Shown: piece by piece, positions 24,771 through 35,005 of the stretch | How positions within the stretch are numbered: position 1 is the first letter of the stretch | How the letters are laid out: each line of letters opens with the position of its first letter | Source: Larkinella punicea | GTDB lineage: Bacteria; Bacteroidota; Bacteroidia; Cytophagales; Spirosomataceae | Direction: 5' to 3' | Assembly (NCBI RefSeq): GCF_003334855.1 | Contig: NZ_QOWE01000004.1 | Coordinates: 1 to 64,000 of the forward strand | DNA: 64,000 nucleotides | Program-made: the position numbers and the translations under genes | Notes under the pieces: model-generated | What the model was told of the DNA's origin: nothing | Database searches by the model: none | The model's input: the letters and a program-made list of their open reading frames with translations, nothing else

Positions 24771-27700
24771 TTATTCCGCCAGATTGAAGCGAATCTGAAC
24801 ACCACCCGCCGTGGTGGCCCGGCGGAACGAGTTGGAAACCAGCGGATCATTGAACGTTCGATCGAAATAAACCTGTACGTTCAACCGGCGGTTGACGACG
24901 TAGCTCACCTGTGGCCGCAACTGGAAGTTGACGTTTCCGGCGGTAATAATTTGCTCGCCAACGCCATTTTCATTCAGAGCGGTGTCGTCAAATTTACGCT
25001 GCACCGTCCGCGTGTCGCGGAAGGTCAGGTTGCAGTTGAAGGTCAGATCATTTTTCAGCCGCTGGTAGGCCCCGTTGATTTTAAAGGGAATCCGGAAATT
25101 CGTCTTCGTGAATCCAAACCGGAACGTGATGTCTTTGTTGCTGAGTTCGGCGACCTGCGCATTGGACAGGTTGAGGGCAACGCTCCGATCCTGGTTGTAT
25201 TCCAGCCCCCCGCTGATTTTGCTCTGCGTCCGGAAAGTCACGCCCAGCAAGGGCGAAAACCGTTCGGTCATGGTGATGGTACTCATCACAAAAATCGGAA
25301 CGAACTGGTTTTGCTCGTTGAACAGCGTTGCCAGCGGGTAGTTCATCACGGCCAGATTCACGTAAGCCGCTTCGTAGTCGAGCGAGGAGGTAAAGTTACC
25401 GACGCTGTAGGTCGAGTTGTAACTGTGCGTTAAGGTGAAGGCACTGAACAGTTTACGGAACGGTTTCAGTTGCGATAAACCATTGTAATCGACCCGCCAG
25501 TTGGGCAGCGGAAACCGCAGGAACGGATTGATTTTCACCGTATTGGGATCTTTCCCGCTGTATGCCGCGAAGAAGGCCGGAATCAGCACATCCTGCGACG
25601 TCAGGTTGTATTCACCTACACTTCCCACGGGCCGGTTCAGCATCAACCGGTTCAGAATGATCTTTCGGTATTCGGCAAACCGGTCGAAGATTGGCGAGGA
25701 ATTGTCGCTGTTGAGCTTGGTAAACGCCGTTTTGAACGACAGAAACGACATGCTAAACTGCCCGTTGCGATACGGGCTCAGGCTCGTAAAGGAACCGCCA
25801 GTCGTATCGACCCGGTAGACTTCCTGGTAGCTATCCTGGCGGGTCAGCCGGGCTTCGACCGTAATGCGAAAATCCTTGAAGGGTTCCAGCGTCGTGCGGG
25901 CGTCGAACTTCTTGCCAAGCGTCTGCGTAAACGGCTGATTGAGAACCGTACTTTTGGATAACCAGCCCCGCTCGGCGGATTTCCGGTGAATGTTCCGATC
26001 CTGACTTCCCAGCACGAACGGCAATCCGGGGGCATTTTCGCGCGAAAGACCGAAGAACCGGGGCGTTGGCAGGAAGCCCGGCAGCAGCGTCGATTCCTGC
26101 ACCGTGTAGTTGAAATTGATGCCCCGAATCGTTAGCAACGTCCGGACAAAACTCTTCAACACCCGGCTTTCCGTGCGCTGAATGTCCTCGATATCACCGG
26201 GGTTTCGGGTGAAGTTTTTGCGGGGAGCCGAGGGCGTATTGGCAAACCGCAGCGACTTGATTTTGTTGTATAACCGGATAAAATCCACCCGCCCCTGAAT
26301 GCCCCACTCCCGGTTGTTTCGGATGGTATTCCCAAACGGCACATTCAGCGTATCGGTAATGCCAAACGAGTTGGCCTGAAACTGGTACCCCACGTTGTAG
26401 GTCAGGTCGGCGGCAATCCAGTCGAGCAACGGCAGCTTGTCCAGCGGCATGCGGTACGTAGCCCGGATGTTCTGCTCATAATTTTTCGTCCGGCCAAACC
26501 GCCGGGCGTTGGCCCAGACCGAGTCGACTTTGGCCTGCGTATTCAGATCCCCGGCGGGTTCGTCGATGATGGCGTTGGAACGGGCGTTGTAGGTTAAAAT
26601 CAAATTTTTGGTCAGGTTCCACTGCAAATCGTAGTACCGGTTGAACCAGAAATACTTTTCAAACTGCGGTACCATGCCCTCGGTCGTGAGTTCGGAATTG
26701 CGGAGCTGGGTTTTGATAAAACTCCGGTCCACCTCGCCCCGCACGGCCACCTGCGTCGGTAGCAAGGTCAGGTTAAAATCACGCAGCCAGCGCAGATACG
26801 GGCGTTCCAGCGACTGAAACCGTTTAAACGGTTCGAACGGTTTCGGCTGGGCACTGTAGACGTAGGCAATGCCCCCGCGCGTTTGTTTTTGAATAAATTG
26901 TTCGGTCAGAATATTCGTCCGGGTCGCTTCGTTGAACGCATACGTAAACGACAGGTTTTCAACATCATAGAAATGACTTTTGGCATTCGGATTGGTTTTC
27001 ACCTTCCGAAAGTTCGACAGGTTGATCCCGCGCCGGACGGAACGGTCTTCGACCAGCCTGCGGTATCGGTCCCGGTCATTTTCATTCAGCGTCGATAATG
27101 TGGTTTCCAGTGGCGTATCGGGGTCGAGCGGATCGAAATGCGGCTGAATCAGCCGCTGGTCGTAATTGACGTAGAGCGGAATCCGCAAGCCCCATTTTTC
27201 GGGCAACAGTTTATCGACCGCAATCTGCGACTGAACCCCGTATTCAGTGGAGGTTTCCCGCGACCGTTCCGAAATCCGCTGCTGGACACCACCAAACCCA
27301 AACGTCGTTATTTTCCCCGAGGCCGTAACGGTGGCCACATCGGCCAGTTTGGCATTGAGCACCCCAACGGCAGCCCGGCCGGCCGTCTGGTCGAAGCCGT
27401 TGGCGCGTAGTTCATTCACCCAAATGGTAAAACTTTTCGCCTGCTCGTCGGCCGACTTCGGATTGCGAACGCCAATCATTATGATCTGCACCGCGCTCAA
27501 ATCCGGGTTTCCGACCACGGTCAGTTTATACCGTCCGTCGAGGCTGTTCATCGTAAATGGCTGGGCCGATGTTCGCGTAAACTGGCGGTTTTTCTCCGCC
27601 TTGAGGTTAATCAGTTCATCGATGGAAATATCGAGGTCGTTGGCAGTAGGCCACACCACATCATCCGTCCGGGGACCATCGGGCGTGGAGACCAGATTCG

Positions 27701-30700
27701 GAATCTCAATTTCGTAGTAGTTGTCCGTAAAATCGGTTCCGAGCCGAACGAAGGCCGACACCTGGCCATTTTCGTTCTCCTCATTGTGCATGTGAATGAA
27801 CATCTTCAGCCGCTCCCGGAACAACAGGTCGAGATTCGTATTTTTGAAAGCCGCCCGGGAGTCACCATCCCGCAGGTTGGTCACGCTCAGGCTCATCGAC
27901 TGCTCGTTGAGTTCCACCTGGTTGATCTGCGTAAAATCGCGGTCGCGCTGAAAACCGGGGGGCACGCGGTAAATGTACTTGTTTTGTCCGGGGGCGCTGT
28001 TCTCTTCCACGTTCACTGCGCTCACTTTGAACTGCGCGTCGTAGGGCTCCGGCACCTCCTGCAAGCCCCGCGCCGACAGGTCGCCCGTATACTTCCGGTA
28101 TTGGTTGGACGTCATCTGCAACTGCGCAAACCGCAAGACCACCGGTTCTTCAAACTCCGTCAGATACATCCGCGCAAACCGTACGGATTTAAACCCATTG
28201 ATGTTCCCGACTTTTTTGGGATTATCACGCACCGGAATCCGGAACAGATACCAGGTCACCGGTCGGCCGGCCTTCGTCTGCACTTCCACTTTATCGACAA
28301 TGTAGCCCCGGCCCACCGCAAGCTGCCCCGGTTTCAGGTCAATTTCGTATTCGTAATAGGCTTCATTGTCGTTGATGGTGTTGTCGGTATTCAAATCTTC
28401 GATGTCGGGGAGCGTGGTCGATGCGGGCGTCACCAACTGGTTGCGGTCCTGCGATTCGGGCGAGTTGTTCTCCATGCCCATATACTGTTTGTACCGACTG
28501 ACAATATGCCGGACCGAATCGGCGCGTTGGCCGTAATAAAAAATAAAGTCATCGTTGGCGGGATCGCTCAACAGCCGTTCACGGGCAGCGGCATTGAGCC
28601 GGGGCGAAACCTGATCGATGTAACTTTTAAAATACGTATTCTCGTCCTGGTTACTCAACCCGTCGAGACCGATGTCCTGCTGCGAGCGCGTGACGTTATC
28701 GAAAGCCTGGGTCACAAACTGCGAGCGCGTCACCCGCCCCCAGTCCGTTGAATCGGGCGACAAACCATTGGGAACCGCCAGCCCGTTTTCAAAATTATAC
28801 CGACCATCCTTGATCACGTCTTCCGCCACATCGCCCAGGTTGAAAACCAGTTTTCCACCGGTGCGGTTGGCTTTGTTCTCAAAACCGTCGTGAACCGTGG
28901 CGAAGGTCGAATCCGTAGCGCCCACAAAGGGGTCCATCAGCCAGAAATCGATGTTTTCGATGTTAGCGTTATCAAAGTCGGCATCGGACGTGATGGCCCG
29001 CATCACCGAGCCAAAATTCTTTTTGGGGTCACCGGCCAGGCGTCCGTCGGGAGCCAGGTTTGGGTTAAAGTTGTACATCCCGCGTTCCCGGGGGAAATAG
29101 GCCACGTCCAGAATGTTCTCCGGCAGGTTGACCAAACGCACCGAGCGACCCGGAAACAGTTCGTTGGAAAGGAAAAACTGTTCGTAAACATTTCTTAAGT
29201 CGTTCTCGGTCAGGTTACTCTGGGGCGCGCGCCCCCCTCCCACCGTGTTGGCGGTGCTGAAAGTGTTGTCGACGGTATAGACCGAAATTCGGGCGCGGTT
29301 ATAGGCATAGGCCAGGGGGTCGGCAAACGTGCCCTGCGGAAAAGCCCGCTCCGGCGTCGTTGGCGTCGATCCCAGTCGCCAGCGCGTGGGTTGGCGGGTG
29401 AGGTCGTAGAGCGTGCGGGCGGCCTCAAAATCATCGATGAACGCGTTGTTGTTCACACGCGGAGCCACGCCCGGAAACAACTGGGCCACTTCGCCCTGGA
29501 AAGCAATATTCGACAGTTCTTTGGTCTGAATCAGCGGCAGTCCATCCAGCATCCGGGTCAAAAACCGCGAGTCTTTCCGAATCATGGCGTCGAACCCCAG
29601 AATGGTGTTGTTCACCGGCTCGTTTCCGATGGCCACGCGCGTCAGAAAACCGGCGGGGGTTTCGCGCATGTTCATGGCCGTCATCCCGATGTTCACTTCC
29701 GGACTCAGCTTGTAATCGAGCCGCGTTCCAATCAGCCGCCGGATCTGGTTCTGGAACAGGTCGGGGCGCTCATACCGCACCTTGATTTCCTGACCCGAGT
29801 TCATCAGACTTTCGTTCAGAAACCGCACCCGGCCAATCTGCGACTCTACCACAAAATCCGAACCGGGCGACAACGGAACCCCACCCGCCGTCACCTGCAC
29901 CGATTTCTCATCGACACCATAGGGCAAGGTCACTTCCCCGCCCGTCGAGGACTGGTAACTTCCTTTCAGGAAAAATTTGTTTTTACCCGCCACCTGCTGC
30001 GCATCCACCAGCGTGGTTCGGTACAGTTCGTTGTAAACGTACTTGGCTTTCAGGGCATCGTCGGTTCCGAATTTGTTGGCCAGATACGACCCAAAGGGTT
30101 CCAGCACCGGAAAGATTACCCGGCCATACCGGCTGTCGACCGTGACGCCTTCTACGAAGTCAAAATTACCATCCCGCTGCGGATCGAGTTGGGCGTTCAC
30201 CTGGTCCATGTTGAAGACCTGAACCAGCGGGATATCCTTGATGGTTCCCGGCCCCTCCTGCAAATTAGGATTGTCGATCCCGGTCAGGTCATCTTTGTAG
30301 ATAATCCGCAACTGGAAATTCTGCTTGTTGATCTGCGAGGTGTTGAGCGAATAAATGTTTTTCATCATCAGGTTCCACATCGGCAACTGGGTGTTGTTGC
30401 GGATCGTCGATGACTTCAAGAGCTTCAGAATCAGCACTTCATTATCCTGACGGTTCTGGTAATCTTCGGTTAATTCCCCCACCTGGTATTTCCGACCCCG
30501 GTAGGTATATTCGTAGGAAACCGCCAGTACTTCGTCGTTGCGCAGGGGTGTCACCAGCGAAATGTACCCCAGTTCCGGCTGAAACTTGTACTCGGTTTCG
30601 GTCAGGCGTTTGGCTCCCCGCAGCAGTTCGTAGTCGACGCCCTTGGCAAAACCGAAGGTGCCGTCCAGTAAAAAATTCACCTGATCCACCTGTCGGATAC

Positions 30701-32261
30701 CGGTGTTCGCTCTCAATCGGGCAAACAACCCGTTTCCGGCGGTGTTGTCGGCCGCGCTGCTGGCATCCGGATTGATGGGCTGGAGGTTCGGATTGGCGGT
30801 GTTGAACGGTCGGGGTTCGCCCAGATCCGCAAAACCGACAACGTTCCGCAGGGTCGTGGTGGTGTTGGTCCGGTTGGTTACGTATACCTCTAAACGCGTA
30901 ATGGTTACACCCGATATAATCTGGGGAAGGCTTTTCAGCGACCGTTCATAGTTGTTCCGGAAAAATTGCGACAGGAAGAAGTGACGGTTTTCGTCGTAGG
31001 TATCGACCCGGATTTCGTAATTTTTCTGCATCGATCCGCCTTTGATCGTAATTTCTTCCTGCTTCGATCGCTGCTGCGATGCCACCACGGTGGCGTATAG
31101 TTTTCCGAAACGAAGCTGGGTTTTCACCCCGAACAGGTTTTGCACCCCCGGAATCAACTGGCTGCTGAGCGGCCAACTGATGTTCCCCGCTTCCAGCCCC
31201 TGAATGATGCTGGGGTCCTGGGGCTGAAACTGGGGAATGGCCGAAGGCGTCATGCTTCCCAAACTGGGCAGACTGCCTGGCAAACCGCCGGGACTGGGTA
31301 AACCGGGCAACCCGGGCAACCCGTTGGCACTGGGCAAGTTCGGAACCGGCGGACGGTAATTCAGCTTCAGGACATTTTCAAAATTAAAACTGGATTTGGT
31401 GTCGTAGTTGGCGGTGATTCCCAGCCGTTCTCCGATCTTTCCATTAAAGCTGATGTTGATCTGCTGATTGAAGACAAAGTTGCCATTTCGACGCTGCAAA
31501 ACCGGAATTATCGGGTTGTCGATAAACTGGTAGAGATACCCGAAATCAAGCATCACGAACCCGTTCGGCTTGAAATCCACCAATGAGCCGCCAAAGAGTC
31601 GGTCGAAGACCGGCGGCAGTTCCAGCTTCGGAACCAGCCCCCGCCCACTCACCGCACTCTGTCCATCGTTCCGGGCCGCGTATTCGCGCCACAAACTTTT
31701 TTGAACACGCTGGTTCTGTAAGCGGTTATAGTCTTCATACGACATGGTTTCGGCCGGTCGATAGGGCAACCCAGGCGCTGGCCTTGTCGGCGGGGGGGCA
31801 ACCGGGATGGCTCCGATGGCGGAATTTCCAGTTGTGGCAGCGGGAGTAGTGGTCGATCCGGACGTCGGACGCGAAGTTTCCGGTTGGCTACCGATGCGCT
31901 CCAACACGGAAATTTGCCCCGGCCCATTGAGCTGAACCTCGGTTGAAACCGCCCGTGGATCACGCAGCAAAAAAGGAGACTTGGGAATGGTAACGGAAAA
32001 AGGACTTACATACCGGTCGCGCCAGCGAATGATGGGTCGGCGCTCGGCCGAGCGGGTGGCCCGGATGCTATCCTGGCGGACGCGGGCCAGAGAATCGGCC
32101 GGCGAAACCGTACGGCGACGCGCGGGTGTCTGGGCTGTTACCGGCATCCAGGCCGATCCAACCAGTAACGCACACAACACAACCATCCAGGGCTCAATCC
32201 GGCCATTTAACAACCGCAACCGGGTCAATCGGTGGGACTCAACACATTCCAAGAGAGGCAC
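24771..32261 (-). CDS. sprA: Cell-surface protein SprA, type IX secretion system outer-membrane translocon
   Basis: At 2496 residues this is the longest gene here. It matches SprA, the giant barrel that exports T9SS cargo across the outer membrane. Visible landmarks are a signal segment ending VGSAWMPVTAQ, IRWRDRYVSPFSVTIPKSPF, GSLVDFKPNGFVMLDFG, INISFNGKIGERLGITANYDTKSSFNFEN, VQNLFGVKTQLRFGKLYAT and the C-terminal barrel edge GGVQIRFNLAE. The annotated start is GTG 32261, which gives an Arg-rich n-region; ATG 32186 is an alternative that begins right at the hydrophobic core. A collagen-like Gly-Leu-Pro stretch is inserted near residues 303-332. ruvA lies upstream in the same direction. Confidence 0.95.
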   Translation of the reverse strand: MPLLECVESHRLTRLRLLNGRIEPWMVVLCALLVGSAWMPVTAQTPARRRTVSPADSLARVRQDSIRATRSAERRPIIRWRDRYVSPFSVTIPKSPFLLRDPRAVSTEVQLNGPGQISVLERIGSQPETSRPTSGSTTTPAATTGNSAIGAIPVAPPPTRPAPGLPYRPAETMSYEDYNRLQNQRVQKSLWREYAARNDGQSAVSGRGLVPKLELPPVFDRLFGGSLVDFKPNGFVMLDFGYLYQFIDNPIIPVLQRRNGNFVFNQQINISFNGKIGERLGITANYDTKSSFNFENVLKLNYRPPVPNLPSANGLPGLPGLPSPGGLPGSLPSLGSMTPSAIPQFQPQDPSIIQGLEAGNISWPLSSQLIPGVQNLFGVKTQLRFGKLYATVVASQQRSKQEEITIKGGSMQKNYEIRVDTYDENRHFFLSQFFRNNYERSLKSLPQIISGVTITRLEVYVTNRTNTTTTLRNVVGFADLGEPRPFNTANPNLQPINPDASSAADNTAGNGLFARLRANTGIRQVDQVNFLLDGTFGFAKGVDYELLRGAKRLTETEYKFQPELGYISLVTPLRNDEVLAVSYEYTYRGRKYQVGELTEDYQNRQDNEVLILKLLKSSTIRNNTQLPMWNLMMKNIYSLNTSQINKQNFQLRIIYKDDLTGIDNPNLQEGPGTIKDIPLVQVFNMDQVNAQLDPQRDGNFDFVEGVTVDSRYGRVIFPVLEPFGSYLANKFGTDDALKAKYVYNELYRTTLVDAQQVAGKNKFFLKGSYQSSTGGEVTLPYGVDEKSVQVTAGGVPLSPGSDFVVESQIGRVRFLNESLMNSGQEIKVRYERPDLFQNQIRRLIGTRLDYKLSPEVNIGMTAMNMRETPAGFLTRVAIGNEPVNNTILGFDAMIRKDSRFLTRMLDGLPLIQTKELSNIAFQGEVAQLFPGVAPRVNNNAFIDDFEAARTLYDLTRQPTRWRLGSTPTTPERAFPQGTFADPLAYAYNRARISVYTVDNTFSTANTVGGGRAPQSNLTENDLRNVYEQFFLSNELFPGRSVRLVNLPENILDVAYFPRERGMYNFNPNLAPDGRLAGDPKKNFGSVMRAITSDADFDNANIENIDFWLMDPFVGATDSTFATVHDGFENKANRTGGKLVFNLGDVAEDVIKDGRYNFENGLAVPNGLSPDSTDWGRVTRSQFVTQAFDNVTRSQQDIGLDGLSNQDENTYFKSYIDQVSPRLNAAARERLLSDPANDDFIFYYGQRADSVRHIVSRYKQYMGMENNSPESQDRNQLVTPASTTLPDIEDLNTDNTINDNEAYYEYEIDLKPGQLAVGRGYIVDKVEVQTKAGRPVTWYLFRIPVRDNPKKVGNINGFKSVRFARMYLTEFEEPVVLRFAQLQMTSNQYRKYTGDLSARGLQEVPEPYDAQFKVSAVNVEENSAPGQNKYIYRVPPGFQRDRDFTQINQVELNEQSMSLSVTNLRDGDSRAAFKNTNLDLLFRERLKMFIHMHNEENENGQVSAFVRLGTDFTDNYYEIEIPNLVSTPDGPRTDDVVWPTANDLDISIDELINLKAEKNRQFTRTSAQPFTMNSLDGRYKLTVVGNPDLSAVQIIMIGVRNPKSADEQAKSFTIWVNELRANGFDQTAGRAAVGVLNAKLADVATVTASGKITTFGFGGVQQRISERSRETSTEYGVQSQIAVDKLLPEKWGLRIPLYVNYDQRLIQPHFDPLDPDTPLETTLSTLNENDRDRYRRLVEDRSVRRGINLSNFRKVKTNPNAKSHFYDVENLSFTYAFNEATRTNILTEQFIQKQTRGGIAYVYSAQPKPFEPFKRFQSLERPYLRWLRDFNLTLLPTQVAVRGEVDRSFIKTQLRNSELTTEGMVPQFEKYFWFNRYYDLQWNLTKNLILTYNARSNAIIDEPAGDLNTQAKVDSVWANARRFGRTKNYEQNIRATYRMPLDKLPLLDWIAADLTYNVGYQFQANSFGITDTLNVPFGNTIRNNREWGIQGRVDFIRLYNKIKSLRFANTPSAPRKNFTRNPGDIEDIQRTESRVLKSFVRTLLTIRGINFNYTVQESTLLPGFLPTPRFFGLSRENAPGLPFVLGSQDRNIHRKSAERGWLSKSTVLNQPFTQTLGKKFDARTTLEPFKDFRITVEARLTRQDSYQEVYRVDTTGGSFTSLSPYRNGQFSMSFLSFKTAFTKLNSDNSSPIFDRFAEYRKIILNRLMLNRPVGSVGEYNLTSQDVLIPAFFAAYSGKDPNTVKINPFLRFPLPNWRVDYNGLSQLKPFRKLFSAFTLTHSYNSTYSVGNFTSSLDYEAAYVNLAVMNYPLATLFNEQNQFVPIFVMSTITMTERFSPLLGVTFRTQSKISGGLEYNQDRSVALNLSNAQVAELSNKDITFRFGFTKTNFRIPFKINGAYQRLKNDLTFNCNLTFRDTRTVQRKFDDTALNENGVGEQIITAGNVNFQLRPQVSYVVNRRLNVQVYFDRTFNDPLVSNSFRRATTAGGVQIRFNLAE

Positions 32262-32345
32262 GTATAATTTGATTCGGTGGAATAGGTAGTTAGTTTATTC
32301 AGATACATCTCTATCACCAAACGGCGAAAACCTTGCCAATATTTT

Positions 32346-32428
32346 AGTTATGAATTATGAGTTATGAGTTATGAGTTATGACGCTTGCGTTAGCCAACTC
32401 ATAATTCATAACTCACAACCCATAATTA
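32346..32428. repeat. Inverted repeat with 7-base tandem words (ATGAGTT)
   Basis: Bases 32346-32363 pair perfectly with 32396-32413 over 18 bp. The left arm continues as exact 7-base tandem copies of atgagtt to about 32379. The right arm also continues with cataactcacaaccc words to 32428, which includes the end of ruvA. The element lies between ruvA and sprA, which run in the same direction, so it sits in a possible shared transcript. Confidence 0.7.
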
Positions 32429-33019
32429 CTTGAGAGCCAAACGTATAAGCTGTTCAACGTTGAGTTCGTCGCCTTCGCGTTTCAGAATGGTATCGAGGCT
32501 TTTTTCGGCCGCAGCCTTCGGAATACCCAGCGTAACGAGTGCCGCCAGGGCTTCATCCCGAACGGGGTTGACGGTCATCCGGTAGTTTGGTGTACCGGCC
32601 TGGGCCACGATCCCCGCTTTTTTCATTTTGTCACGCAATTCCAGAATAACCCGTTGCGCGGTTTTACTGCCAATGCCTTTGATCTTCTGAACCGCCCCAA
32701 CGTTTTCCATCAGAATGGCCTGACGGAGTTCAACCGGCGTCAGGGTCGAGAGCATGGTAAGTGCGGTATTGGGACCGATGCCCGACACCCCGATCAAATC
32801 CAGAAAAAGGTTTTTTTCGTCGAGATCGCCAAAACCGTACAGCGTCTGGGCATCTTCACGAATGTGTTGATACGTATACAATTTCGAGGGTTCGCCCAGC
32901 TTTGGCAAAACCGTAGACGTGTACAGGGAAACATGGATTTCGTAGCCGACTCCGTTGGCTTCCAGAATCACAAGGGTCGGGTCTTTGTGGGTAACTTTTC
33001 CGCTAATGTAAGCAATCAT
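32426..33019 (-). CDS. ruvA: Holliday junction branch migration protein RuvA
   Basis: A 197-residue protein with the three RuvA domains: an OB fold (MIAYISGKVTHKDPTLVILEANGVGYEIHVSL), tandem helix-hairpin-helix motifs (FLDLIGVSGIGPNTALTMLS and VGAVQKIKGIGSKTAQRVILELRDK), and a C-terminal three-helix domain (AALVTLGIPKAAAEKSLDTIL) that contacts RuvB. It binds four-way junctions and guides branch migration in recombination and repair. No ruvB is in the window. It lies upstream of sprA in the same direction, an arrangement I believe recurs in Bacteroidota. Confidence 0.97.
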   Translation of the reverse strand: MIAYISGKVTHKDPTLVILEANGVGYEIHVSLYTSTVLPKLGEPSKLYTYQHIREDAQTLYGFGDLDEKNLFLDLIGVSGIGPNTALTMLSTLTPVELRQAILMENVGAVQKIKGIGSKTAQRVILELRDKMKKAGIVAQAGTPNYRMTVNPVRDEALAALVTLGIPKAAAEKSLDTILKREGDELNVEQLIRLALK

Positions 33020-33073
33020 AGATAGCTTTTTTCAACCAGTCCAAGCTGGTCTTAAAAAGTCAAAGATACGAAA

Positions 33074-33177
33074 GAGTTAAGAGTTAAGAATGAAGACGGG
33101 GCCGCCCGGCGGTTAAACATGCCTCTATTTATTCTTCTCTTTAACTCTTAACTCTTCATTCTTAACTCTTCATTCTT
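33074..33177. repeat. Inverted word repeat (GAGTTAA / TTAACTC)
   Basis: Bases 33079-33095 pair perfectly with 33154-33170 over 17 bp. The left arm also has two tandem gagttaa words, and the right arm has three ttaactctt words, so alternative pairings are possible. It fills most of the gap between the transglycosylase end and the ruvA start, reaching to within 3 bases of the transglycosylase stop. Confidence 0.65.
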
Positions 33178-33179
33178 TT

Positions 33180-34757
33180 CTAACCTACAATCAGACGCTG
33201 ACCGGGTTTGAGTGAATTTCCCTTGATTTTATTCAGTTTTTTCAGTTCATCGACGCTCAGGTCGCTATACCGCTTCGAAATATTCCAGAGCGTGTCGCCA
33301 TCCTGAACCCGGTGGTACTTTGGTTTGTAGGTCTTGGTCCGTTTGGCCACTTCTGACTTCCCCTGACTTTTGGTTGCTTTGGCCACCCGGGACGACGTTT
33401 CCGGCAGCGCCTGTTCCCGGAAAATGACCAGCTTCTGGCCTTTCTGAATGCGGGTTGAACGCAGGTGGTTCCACTTTTTGAGGTCATACACGTCCACGTC
33501 ATACTTCTCCGCAATGCGCGACAGCACCTCACCCCGCTTCACGACGTACACGGTTTTTTTCGGTTTTCGGCGAACCACCTCCTCAACGTCATCCTCATCG
33601 GAAGCAATGGCATTGGCAGCGATCACCGGCTGCGACTCCCGGGCCTGCTCCTCATTGGCATCGGTAAAAGGAAAATAGTCCCGTTTTCGCGCGGAGTCGG
33701 AACGGTAGTCGACGCTTTCGGTCGATGCCAGCAACATATTGGTCGCAATCGTCGGGTTCCGACCGGCTGAATCCAGAATAGCCCGCCGATTGGACGCAAA
33801 ATAATCGAAATGGGCTTTCGGTACCCGAAGCACAAAACTGCGGGTTTGATCGGACAGCACACCCGTCATGATCGACGGATTCATTTTCTGAATTTCGGCC
33901 AGCGGCACGCCACTGTATTTGCAAAACCGCTCGATCGACAGGTAGCCGTTGACGTGAATCGTATCGCAGGGAATGGGATATTCGGGCTGTTCGGCGTAAA
34001 TGCCGTGGTCGTTGGCGAAGTTCATCATGTAGGTCAACGCAATGAATTGCGGGACATACGCGCGGGTTTCTTTCGGCAGGAAATTATAAATCGTCCAGAA
34101 CGAATCGCCCCCGGACCGGCGCATGGCGCGTTTCACCGTCCCCGGACCGCTGTTGTAGGCCGCCAGCGCGAGGTGCCAGTCACCGAAAACCCGGTATAAA
34201 TCTTTCAGATAGCGACAGGCCGCATCGGTCGACTTGACCGGGTCCATCCGCTCATCGATGTACTCATCCTGATAGAGTTTAAAATCCGCACCGGTGTAGG
34301 GCATGAATTGCCACAAACCGCCTGCGCCAACGCGCGAAACCGCCTTGGGATCCAGCGACGATTCAACGATCGAGAGGTATTTCAGCTCGTCGGGGATGTC
34401 GTGCTGGGCCAGCAACCGCTCATACAGGGGGAAGAACATCGGCATCCGCTCCATCACCTTTTTGGTGTAACTCGGCCGGCGGAAGGTGAAGTAGTCGATA
34501 AAACCGTGGACGGTTTTGTTGTAGTTCAGGGGAATGGTCTGTTCCAGTTTGGCAAGTCGGTCACGCAGAACGGGTTCCGGGATGGACAAGACCTCCGGCA
34601 CATCGACCACTTCAATGGTTTCCTGTGCCGTGTCGGCTCTGACACCATTGGTGTCGGCCTGAAAAAAAGCGCCCCAACTGCGGGGAGCAACGCTTACTAA
34701 AAGCAATACAGTACAAGCCAATCGGAGGCCGTGAAGGGTCGTCTTCAGGTTCGACAT
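33180..34757 (-). CDS. LysM lytic transglycosylase (MltD-like)
   Basis: A 525-residue exported protein (signal helix LACTVLLLVSVAPRSWGAF). The SLT domain spans about 100-260 with the catalytic glutamate in LKYLSIVESSLDPKA, followed by GAGGLWQFMPYTG and LALAAYNSGPGTVKRAMR, the full motif set of MltD-type family 1 lytic transglycosylases. Two LysM domains sit at the C-terminus (YVVKRGEVLSRIAEKY, YHRVQDGDTLWNISKRY). It cleaves the glycan backbone of peptidoglycan in the periplasm. It lies upstream of ruvA and sprA in the same direction, a possible long transcription unit, though a hairpin separates each pair. Confidence 0.93.
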   Translation of the reverse strand: MSNLKTTLHGLRLACTVLLLVSVAPRSWGAFFQADTNGVRADTAQETIEVVDVPEVLSIPEPVLRDRLAKLEQTIPLNYNKTVHGFIDYFTFRRPSYTKKVMERMPMFFPLYERLLAQHDIPDELKYLSIVESSLDPKAVSRVGAGGLWQFMPYTGADFKLYQDEYIDERMDPVKSTDAACRYLKDLYRVFGDWHLALAAYNSGPGTVKRAMRRSGGDSFWTIYNFLPKETRAYVPQFIALTYMMNFANDHGIYAEQPEYPIPCDTIHVNGYLSIERFCKYSGVPLAEIQKMNPSIMTGVLSDQTRSFVLRVPKAHFDYFASNRRAILDSAGRNPTIATNMLLASTESVDYRSDSARKRDYFPFTDANEEQARESQPVIAANAIASDEDDVEEVVRRKPKKTVYVVKRGEVLSRIAEKYDVDVYDLKKWNHLRSTRIQKGQKLVIFREQALPETSSRVAKATKSQGKSEVAKRTKTYKPKYHRVQDGDTLWNISKRYSDLSVDELKKLNKIKGNSLKPGQRLIVG

Positions 34758-34877
34758 GAGCAGGTTTTGGGTTACATGTTGGTTAAGTAATTATCAAGGC
34801 AAGAACGGTCTGGTCGATAAAAATAGGACAAAAAATAGTTTTCGTCAAACTTTTTGGCAAATTAGGTCGATAAATCT

Positions 34878-35005
34878 CCTGAGTTGCCCGGCAGAGTCGG
34901 TTCAAGGTTTTGGCACTAAGCCGTTTAAACCCGTGATGCGACTCAGGCAGTGTATCATTAAAAACGGTGACCAAGCAGGGTTCCATATACTTTGTCACCG
35001 TTTTT
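34878..35005 (+). ncRNA. Candidate small structured RNA ending in an intrinsic terminator
   Basis: CCTGAGT (34878-34884) pairs with ACTCAGG (34941-34947), closing about 56 bases. A 12-bp hairpin with a downstream T-run follows. This is the layout of a small RNA gene in a region without proteins. It is not a tRNA: the T-arm position does not pair. No -7 element was found at the right distance, so the 5' end is a guess. Confidence 0.2.

Noticed and set aside
27786-28751. 321-codon antisense frame inside sprA
   Set aside because: Same reason: a mirror frame of a conserved gene, with shadow-type composition.
32346-32428. Tandem ATGAGTT words as a phase-variation or CRISPR repeat
   Set aside because: Arms form one inverted repeat of the type found in a dozen gaps; no spacer structure and not inside a coding region.
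34878-34947. tRNA-like 7-bp closing stem
   Set aside because: The positions for the T-arm and anticodon arm do not pair, and length and invariant bases do not fit a tRNA.
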